Assembly (NCBI GenBank): GCA_936440205.1
Contig: OW387150.1
Span: forward strand, 33,031,795 to 33,095,794
Source of the DNA: Lepidonotus clava
Lineage: Eukaryota > Annelida > Polychaeta > Phyllodocida > Polynoidae
Reading direction: 5' to 3'
DNA: 64,000 bases
The notes beneath the pieces were generated by a model. The model was not told the DNA's origin and did not search any database. It was given only the letters and a program-made list of their open reading frames with translations. Positions 56,660-64,000 of the stretch are shown in pieces; position 1 is the first letter of the stretch; each line of letters begins with the position of its first letter. Both the position numbers and the translations under genes were made by a program.

Positions 56660-56770
56660 ACCCCCAAAAAAAAATAAAAGAAAGAAAAGAAAAGAAAAAA
56701 GAAAAGGAAAAGAAAAGGAAAGAAAGAAAAAAAAAGAAAAAAGGGGAAAAAAAAGGAAAAAGAAAAGAGA
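56660..56770. repeat. Polypurine tract
   Basis: About 110 bp of A and G only, or nearly so (AAAGAAAAGAAAAG-like). It is able in principle to adopt triplex DNA. Lysine/phenylalanine-rich frames are artefacts. Confidence 0.95.
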
Positions 56771-57360
56771 ACTACCTGTCCATAGACACAATGCTTAATA
56801 ATATTTTTTTGTCCCCATGTATCTCGTATAATTACTTCCCTAAGAAAATGTAGATAGTTTTGGATAGATGTGACCCTGATCTACAAAATACTAGAAAATC
56901 AGTATCAATTTATAAGAAATAGCAATGAAATCTAATGTTTTCTACCACCTCCAATGCTGTAGCATAGGGTGGAAGTCATGGGTAGTTCCACAGCAAGAGG
57001 GAACTGGCAAATGGTCTATATGATAAAGGATACAAGTAAAGCCTACTAGTTTTATAAGTCATTTCTGGACTGAAACCTTATAGAATTGAGAGTGGAAAAT
57101 ACAATAACCTCATAGGAGTGTCGTATGTCGTATACGTACGTGACCAGTTCCTACCACTTCCAACCTCACTTTTCAACGAAAACGTGATGTCTTTATGGAT
57201 GAAACATTCAATTTCTTTTTTCAATCATATCCTTGAGCGTATAACCAACAAACCACATTGAAAGCCCACGTGATTTGGTTGTCGTAACTTTATAGTGTCA
57301 TATTCTAGAGCATACTCTATTTCTCTCCCATTGGCAACGACTGGGTTATAAAAGGCTCCC
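56771..57360. other. Unassigned stretch
   Basis: About 590 bp without a recognisable feature. Confidence 0.35.
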
Positions 57361-57383
57361 TGGGGGGGGGGGGGGGGGGGGGG
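57361..57383. repeat. G homopolymer (~22)
   Basis: An uninterrupted run of G directly at the truncated head of a SINE fragment. Its length may be unstable or misassembled. Confidence 0.85.
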
Positions 57384-57495
57384 CACCGGCTGTTGTGTGT
57401 ATGGCCCTGTCTATGGGACCCTGCACATTAAAGAAACCTGCCTCGGTAAAAGTGTAGGGGTACGGTCTCTGCATCCTCATAGATTTGTTCATCAT
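57384..57495 (+). repeat. tRNA-derived SINE, head-truncated fragment
   Basis: CACCGGCTGTTGTGTGTATG, CCCTGTCTATGGGACCCTG and AACCTGCCTCGGTAAAAGTG are the complement of 13.05-13.17 kb. The tRNA-like head is missing. Confidence 0.65.
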
Positions 57496-57846
57496 TCCAT
57501 AGATGCAATCATCAAGGAGAGAAATTTTCAAATCTTGTTCTCGCTGCAATAACTATTACTTTAGATATTGCTATTGTGTTAAAACTCGAATAACCAATAA
57601 ACCAACCTTATGCTATTTCTTTTTGAAGTTGGCACAAAACTATGTTTCTTGTCTCAAACTTACTCTTGTACAAATAGAAACTCCAGGATTTCCATTTCCA
57701 ATGCAATGACATCAACTGAATTTGCAATTTATAAAACCTCTTTTTGGTTTTATTTCAATTCAAGCCAATTGGCTTTTAGTTATGAAATGGGATTCTAAAC
57801 CATCCTAAAGGTTCATCAGTATACTGTAGTATTGACAATGTATTAA

Positions 57847-58191
57847 AGGGAGCCAAAACCAATAATAATAACAGTATTTTCATAACTCAAATAATCATGG
57901 AAATCCAGTCCTTGAGCATCTTTCTGGCCCATGTTAAAATCTTCATGAAATATAGTAGAAAATCATCAAAGACACATTCCCCATGCTCAATTCAATGAAT
58001 GTGGATCTGCAAGATTGGGATCTGTTTTACAAACAAATGGAGATCTTACCTTCTCTCATGGGATTCTACTTCGGCTCTAGCTAGTTTTCACAGCTAATAC
58101 TTTATCACTGACCTTAACTAGACTCACCTAACATATTTCTATACTTATCTTAGTTTTGTAAATTTTGTAAATTATGATGGTTTTGAATCCC
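57847..58191. mobile_element. MITE family W, complete copy
   Basis: AGGGAGCCAAAACCAATAAT at the left, ATGATGGTTTTGAATCCC at the right; TTAA on both sides. CACCTAACATATTTCTATAC matches the half copy at 9404-9477. Confidence 0.65.
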
Positions 58192-58820
58192 TTAAAACTT
58201 GGCCACACTTGGCCAAACTTGGCATTGGAATGACAACAACTGTTACGATAGCCTGTGATTTGACATCGCTAGGCATCAAAGTCAAAGCCCAATTCGAGCT
58301 AGAGACATGGAGTACTAACCAGAAGATATATGACCATCCATCTAACCCGTTCCATAAAATAGGCAAACAAAAACTGAACATCATACAGTATAAAATTTCA
58401 TTTTGTGACCTATTCTGCCTCAGTGCAGACAGCTGAAAATTAAATCTCATTAATTGACAGATGAAAATAAAAGGAAAAAATGCACATAAAATCCAGTGAT
58501 TAGTTTTATTTTAAGGAAAGTGATTGTGTCTTCCTCATCGAATGAAGTTGAGGCAGGTTATGCATTTCATCATAAAAGTTGGAGAAAGTTCTTAAATTCA
58601 AGTGAGGTGAGAGAGGGTATCATTGTTGTGTGGTCATCTTACTATTCATTGGAGTACCAATCTCCCTCCGTCAGTTTTTTGTTGCTCAGGAAATAAAATC
58701 GACACCAGGTTCATCTCCGAGATGCGACTTTAATCATCTGTTGACCTTTAAGTCTTCTGCTATTTCTTCATATGATACTAGGATGGTTATGAGATACTTC
58801 TAGAATCACTCCGGTGTAGT
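58192..58820. other. Unassigned stretch
   Basis: It contains overlapping open frames of 75 (plus) and 92 (minus) codons at 58.17-58.45 kb. The plus frame includes FELETWSTNQKIYDHPSN. No family is recognised; an exon remnant is possible. Confidence 0.2.
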
Positions 58821-59093
58821 AGCCGATTTACACTGCCCATTACATTTCCTTACGACAAAACACTTATGTTGACCGTTGTCATTATCAGAATGAGAAAGAT
58901 GCCAATTTTGTCAGCCGATTTGCACCAACCGTATCATCATTTATGCTGACCGTATTATCAGAATGAGTAATATGTGAATTTTGTCAGAAATATGTCAATT
59001 TTGTCAGTCTATTTACACGATCCATTTTATTTCATCATGACAAAACACTTATATTGGCTGCATTATCAGAACGAGAAATATACCAATTTTGTC
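58821..59093. repeat. Three-unit ~90-bp tandem array
   Basis: Units start at about 58821, 58913 and 59006 with AGCCGATTT-like sequence. Each ends in ATATGCCAATTTTGTC-like words after ATTATCAGAA(T/C)GAG. Units are diverged and differ by small internal gaps. Confidence 0.75.
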
Positions 59094-59787
59094 AGAAATA
59101 ATATATAATTATTTTCAGAAGGAAAAAGTAAACATAAATCAAAAGAAACCTGTTAGACCCATGACAATTGTATCTACATAAACCTCAGACCAACCATTTT
59201 ACAATAGTAATAAACAAAATTGAGAAAATTATCTCCCTCAGAATCAATCAAGAAACAATCCTTTCTGTCAACAAATTTTACAATGCCAACAGGCTAATTT
59301 CTCAAAACCCAATTGCTACTCAATCAAATGAATATAATTAAGTCTAAAATTATGTGTAGATGTTCCTGGGATTGAATAAGAATATTCAATTTGTCTCACT
59401 GTTGCATTCTTGATGGGGTAGAAGAGTTAGACGACCTTCTTATGTTTCACAAAAATGCCATCACAAGAGAAGTAATTTGAATAGATTTATTTGAAAACTA
59501 GCAATATCAATCAACAAAATATTGGATAATGGACAGACATGACAGCAAGAGATAATAGAAGATGTCCTAAACAACTTGTTCTTGAATTGTAACTTACTGA
59601 ACCAATCCTTAAGAGTGTTCCATTTTGAAATCCCAAACTTTTGTCTGTTAGATTTAGAGCAGTGGGTTTTGTTATGAGAAAACTGATGGGATAGCTGACG
59701 AATTACCATTGATGTAATGCATTGATGCACACCAATGCGCAAAACAAGTCACCGACTGCCGCGTATTTAGGCTGACGTCAGTGTATG
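59094..59787. other. Unassigned AT-rich stretch
   Basis: About 690 bp with no repeat end or convincing exon. Confidence 0.35.
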
Positions 59788-59790
59788 TAA

Positions 59791-59984
59791 AGCTCCATTT
59801 GCCCTGCAGCTGGTCAATGTTCCTGTCGCAGAGAGCCACGATACAGGTTCTCTATGAAAATATTCAACATGTTGAATAATTTCACAAGGGATCAAGTCGA
59901 AAAGGCCTATGATAAATCAACGTTAACGTTTCCGCAGATCACAGAACTCAACAAAACCTCATATCCACCAGGACGAATGGGGCT
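59791..59984. mobile_element. MITE family C, internally deleted copy
   Basis: AGCTCCATTTGCCCTGCAGC at the left, CAGGACGAATGGGGCT at the right; 194 bp against about 327 for full copies. It directly abuts the next copy. Confidence 0.75.
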
Positions 59985-59987
59985 TCA

Positions 59988-60314
59988 AGCCCCACTCGCC
60001 GTGGTGAAAGTGGTTTTTCGTAGACCTCTGCGATCTGCGAACCTTGGAAACATTGGATTATCGTAGCCTTCTGCGACGTGGTGCTCTGTGAAATTATTCA
60101 ACATGTTGAATATTTTCGTAGAGATTTTGTGCGATTCAAGACGAAATTGCTTGCAAAAATTATCGTAAGAGACCCTCCTCCTCAGTGTGAATGCTATGTG
60201 ATCAATTTCTCTAGTTTGCGATCATTTAGTCCCGCCTGACGTTGTTTGCGAACTCTTAAAATAAAATTTTCGCGGCTCTCTGCGACGGAAACATCGATCA
60301 CAGTGAGTGGGGCT
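59988..60314. mobile_element. MITE family C, complete copy
   Basis: AGCCCCACTCGCCGTGGTGA at the left, CGATCACAGTGAGTGGGGCT at the right. TCA duplicated at 59985-59987 and 60315-60317. It was inserted at the edge of the preceding copy. Confidence 0.9.
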
Positions 60315-60403
60315 TCAGCCTTACAACTAAGGGATGAGACCGTCCCTTTAAGTAGGGTCCATGTAGAAGATTGTCTTTTTCTATGTTACTCGTGAAGTGT
60401 ACT

Positions 60404-60626
60404 GGGCCCATATCTTTGTAACTAATTTGGCTGATCAGGGAAACCTTGATCAGTGTCTCACGATTAGAGATTCTATCCATCATGAATAAATTTCACGTCT
60501 GAGTATCCCTCTTTGATACTATTTTGCAACAATACCATCAATTTTGGTAAATTATAAAATTGCTGACCTTAAGGCCTTGATCAAGATTTCCCTGATCAGC
60601 CAAATAAGTTACGAAGATATAGGCCC
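60404..60626. repeat. Inverted repeat, 49-bp arms
   Basis: GGGCCCATATCTTTGTAACT through CCTTGATCA (60404-60452) pairs with 60578-60626 at about four mismatches. The loop is about 125 bp. It may be a MITE core, but outer ends were not resolved. Confidence 0.8.
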
Positions 60627-60801
60627 TGGTAGTTCATAACAAGCTGTAACTTGGATAAGTCTGAGTTTACAACTTGACGTCTAAGAATTCCTTAAAATGT
60701 AATTTCTATAAGACTCTTTTCAGCCAACTCACTTCAAAACACAGGGTTTGTTGGCTGTTTGCCTGTTTGGCAATTAATGCCATTTATTTAATTGTGAATA
60801 A

Positions 60802-61228
60802 GGGGAGATGTCAAAATTCCCCACAGCAGGTCGCAGCCAGTGGTCAGTGACTTAATATCATGTATTCACCACCCTGGGGTGCTCAGGTTGCGACCTGCTG
60901 CCATAGGGCTGCAGCCAGATAGCAAAAGGGAGGGGATACTATCTTAATGACCCCAAATGACCCCATTAACTCATTAAGTAATCAATTAATTAGCCTTAAT
61001 GAGGTGATTAAGGTAAGTATTGTATACAAACATAAAAGAGAAATTCCATGGTATCTCTCTCCCTGTTCATTATATTGATAACAAGCCCTTTCTGGCACTA
61101 TTAATGACATGGCAATGACTTTTGGAAGGCTGCAGCCACCCCATGACACACAGGGGTTATAACCAACAATTTGCCACAGCCTGCCGCAGCATTTCAGGGT
61201 CGCAGCCTCTGAATTTTGACGTCACCCC
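60802..61228. mobile_element. MITE with GGGGAGATGTCAAAATTC ends
   Basis: GGGGAGATGTCAAAATTC at the left, GAATTTTGACGTCACCCC at the right, TAA on both sides (60799-60801 and 61229-61231). CGCAGCC/GGCTGC words recur inside. Confidence 0.8.
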
Positions 61229-61739
61229 TAACTCATTTGATATCTTTTTCCAAATGGAAACCCTGTTTAAATCTCTTGATTCTATTCACTAGCTGCTCCC
61301 AAAAAGGACCAATTTCCATCACATTTCTCCAAGTGATTCATGGCAAACACATTTGTCTGCTCAGGTACAATTTTAGTTGTATCTTCTTATATATATATGG
61401 TTACCATCGATACATGGAAATGTCATGTTATCTCAAGACTCAGGTTGAGAAACACCTAATGGTATCACTTGTTTTAAACCTTTCCTGAGATTATCAGTTT
61501 CTATAATATTAAGCAAACAGCTGCTGCTTGGCAAGTATCAATCTTTCCTTCCTACTCTAAAAACAATTCCATGAAACGAACAAGGATCGTTTGTAAATGT
61601 TTTTCTTCCATCCCACTCCAATGTAACTGTTCTTTCGTAGTGTTATTGACTAGACTTTGTATGGACAAAGACACCGGCTGTAGGATAGTAGGCATTTAAG
61701 TGTTTGTTACAAAATGTTCACTAAACCAGAATCTTCGTT
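61229..61739. other. Unassigned spacer
   Basis: About 500 bp; one 90-codon frame without recognisable motif. Confidence 0.3.
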
Positions 61740-62000
61740 CCCACGCTAGTAGCCAGTGAGGGGGTAAAAAAAACTGTCGCTTGTCGTCATATTTCAGTTT
61801 ACAGCACTGTCCCTTTTTGAATTTAGGAAATAACCATGTCGCATGTCACAATCATTTTAAAGCTGCTGTCACAAGTCAAATTTAAGAAAAGGGTCATGTC
61901 ATTTGTCACTAAGTTGCCATGTCCTCTATAGAATTTAAGAAATGGCCATGTTTCCCTGTTGATATTTGGGTCTTCACCCATATGTGGTGCATTCCGTCCC
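61740..62000. repeat. Family Q repeat, copy 2
   Basis: Units such as TTTAGGAAATAACCATGTCG, CAAATTTAAGAAAAGGGTCA and GAATTTAAGAAATGGCCATG are followed by GGGTCTTCACCCAT. The same organisation as 40081-40320. Confidence 0.65.
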
Positions 62001-62044
62001 CTGCTCCCCCACCTCCGCAATCAAGGGCATGCCTGTAACGTCAA

Positions 62045-62433
62045 AGCAGAATGGTGATAAAGGCAAAAACACTATGGAACCAGCTATCTTCTGATATGAA
62101 ATCTCTGGATACATATGAATGATGTATATCAGAATGAAGAAATTACGAAGATAGTGGCTGGAGTTTTTGTATAATGATGGAGATTTATGTATGGTGATTC
62201 ATCTCAACCCATCTCATTTCATTTCATCTCAGTATAATCTTTTTACTTATATTTAAAATTCATATAATATATCCTTTTGTATATACCTACAACTCATATT
62301 ATTTGAGTTAGAGTCAAATATCTATGACCAAAGCTATGTTATAGAATAAGATAAGGCTGGAGATGAGGGAAGACAGGAGCGATCCTACTCATCCCAGGAT
62401 AAATACAAATGTTAAAAAAAAAAAAAAAAGGTG
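62045..62433 (+). pseudogene. LINE 3' end with poly(A)
   Basis: It starts with a few codons typical of the end of a LINE reverse transcriptase (KTLWNQLSSDMKSLDTYE, stop). About 300 bp of 3' untranslated sequence follow, to CATCCCAGGATAAATACAAA and a run of adenines. The copy is strongly 5'-truncated, as is normal for LINEs. The subgroup cannot be decided from the tail; jockey/CR1-like is plausible. Confidence 0.65.
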
Positions 62434-62568
62434 GGGCAGCGATAATACTGAATAAATAGTTGAATTTTGAATGTTTAATCATTAAGAACCAAAAATAAAT
62501 GGCGGGCCCCCCGTTTTGCATATAATCTATAGTTGATAAACCTGAAATGAGAAGGTTAAAAGTCTGAA

Positions 62569-62841
62569 TCAATCTAAAATTAAAAGATGGCGCCCGTTAA
62601 GTCCCTCTACCCATACCACTAACAATGAAAGTTTTACTGCTTCTATTTTGGCAGGGTTCTGTTTGTCTCTGGAATGACAATATCCAGAGATGAATACTTT
62701 GTCTACCATGCCAGTAGTGTACACATCATTAGTAATCTCTTCTATATCGTTTTGGATGTTCTGATGTTGTTTAGTTGCAACTGAATTGCTTTTGTTACCG
62801 CAATAATTATCTTGGTTAATGAAAAGCAATTTTGTTAACAA
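62569..62841 (-). pseudogene. Open frame with SGNH-hydrolase-like motif fragment
   Basis: A 90-codon minus-strand frame contains NIQNDIEEITNDVYTTGMVD followed by KVFISGYCHSRDKQNPAKIE. This resembles the block (long helix, V-F-ISG, R, K-I) of SGNH-like domains found in some invertebrate transposable-element proteins. Only a fragment is present and catalytic residues cannot be checked. It lies next to a LINE 3' end but on the other strand. The assignment is from memory of the motif and is tentative. Confidence 0.25.
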
Positions 62842-62868
62842 TTGAATTTTAGAAAAAACCTAGAAATC

Positions 62869-63934
62869 AATAAGTACAATATGAAACTGCTTTCATGATG
62901 AAAAGTTGTATCAACACTTTATGAAAATCAGCTAGTATCATAGACCCATTTTAACATGTGAATACAAACTAATAAAGGTAATTCACTTTACGGGGAGATA
63001 TCCAGATGGTTCGAGGACAATAGACACAATTCATTTTTGCCCTCACTTTGTATAAGGACTTCAGGGGAATCACTGGAGCGTAAACTAGAAAGCGTGACAG
63101 TTTTCCCACCATGCATTCGGTTATAGTCCGTATGTACAGTGACAATTATGGGAAATGTCTCTGTCTATGCATAGTGTGCACCTTACCAAATTGACACCTT
63201 ATGTTCTCAGTCTTAAAGGCAACTTTATGTCTGAGCTAGCAGTTGGCGAGAATCAGGGGGAAGGTACATTATTAATTCATTAATACTAGGTATTGGCATT
63301 TATGGAAAAAAGGCACAGCTACGATCATAAGTACAGAAAAGAAATACTTAAATAGTGTTCAATACGTGGACCATTTTATAAGGAACTTTATTCATGTCCA
63401 CCTTTGTAAAAGGTCTGAAAAAAGTGTTTTGTATGAAATAGCTCCACTACTGCCATCAAAACATCTGAAAGGCGAACGGAAAGTTCCTCATGTGTACGAG
63501 ACTCTGGCAACAACAGGGCGAAAGGTTATCCAAAATAATATATGAAACACAAACTACCATGATAAGTTTTTATCAGTTTTCCACAAGCCTGTACGACTTG
63601 GGTGAAAGAAACAATATACAGGTTAAAACGTACAACAACCTTTGGAGATGGGGGCAGATCATGATAGGTTTTAGTTTGAGATTCCTGAGACCAATTGCCC
63701 TTTGTTTTTATGCAATCTGAATCGAGAGTTTTGATAATAGAATTGCCCCGGGAGAATTGCTCAAATTTCTGCAGGACATTGTATAAGACTTATTCTCTAC
63801 ACAAAACCATATATACACATGTTTGCATAAATATGACTGCTACCGTTGTATTTGCTGTATTCTTGAATAATCTGTGGTATGGGCGTTATAGCTTCGGCTT
63901 TGATGTTTTTACCTTTATGATGTTATTGTGTTAG
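62869..63934. other. Unassigned stretch
   Basis: About 1.1 kb with two plus-strand frames of 76-79 codons near the end, without recognisable motifs. Confidence 0.3.
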
Positions 63935-64000
63935 TGTGATGAACGGCTATTCATCCAAATATGTAGAGATCACAATAAGAAGAAATAAAGGTAATATTAT
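63935..64000 (+). mobile_element. Start of a lineage M LTR, cut by window edge
   Basis: TGTGATGAACGGCTATTCAT matches the complement of the right end of the LTRs at 28752 and 33074. Here the LTR therefore begins on the plus strand and continues beyond the window. Whether it is solo or part of a longer fossil element cannot be seen. Confidence 0.8.

Noticed and set aside
56492-56853. Lysine-rich (plus) and phenylalanine-rich (minus) frames
   Set aside because: Translation of a polypurine tract.
58172-58450. Conserved host exon on either strand
   Set aside because: Both strands are open, no splice sites were convincing, and no motif was recognised; kept only as an unassigned stretch.

Overview
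This is an animal nuclear window of 64 kb, AT-rich and almost without protein-coding sequence. The longest open frames are about 140 codons, and most are by-products of repeats. The mix of abundant MITEs, tRNA-derived SINEs with an AACC-type tail, LINE 3' ends and Gypsy-like LTRs fits a marine invertebrate such as a mollusc, other lophotrochozoan or non-vertebrate deuterostome. I cannot fix the phylum from sequence alone. No host gene is certain. The best candidate exon lies at 17.48-17.68 kb (minus strand) and ends in a consensus splice donor.

Most of the window is a mosaic of short non-autonomous DNA transposons that can be delimited by terminal inverted repeats (TIRs) and target-site duplications (TSDs). 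For cross-reference I name the families by letter. A, B, C, D, E, F, I, S, T, U and W have ends that read AG.../...CT and sit on TTA, TAA or similar 3-bp (sometimes TTAA) duplications, so they look PIF/Harbinger-like. Three copies of a GGTTATACGCGCG-ended family (0.6, 2.5 and 47.6 kb) each carry 8-bp duplications and look hAT-like. Family J, with CAGGGG ends, may also be hAT-like. Family L (ends CCCAGCCAGC) has at least nine copies. Families G, H, K, N, O, Q, R and X recur two to four times each. Several elements are inserted inside others or abut each other at a shared TTA.

Layout: 0-12 kb holds MITEs A, hAT-like, TA-type, B, L, R, H, E, C, W, O and L. 12.4-13.3 kb has two tRNA-related repeats. 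13.6-16.2 kb is a large two-tier palindromic element built from GTGACTTAG-type words. 16.4-18.9 kb has a MITE with a nested J, the candidate exon and the 5' part of a fossil Gypsy element. 19-28 kb has MITEs, a long fold-back element and a LINE fragment. 28.7-37.4 kb has three solo LTRs of one lineage, with two large microsatellites. 41-54 kb is a dense MITE cluster with nested and abutting insertions. 54-64 kb has further MITEs, a 90-bp tandem array, a LINE 3' end and, at the window edge, the start of another LTR of the same lineage.

No genes working together as a pathway can be shown. The biology visible here is transposition, nesting and local duplication. The most unusual feature is that many MITE families repeat their own terminal word throughout their interior.
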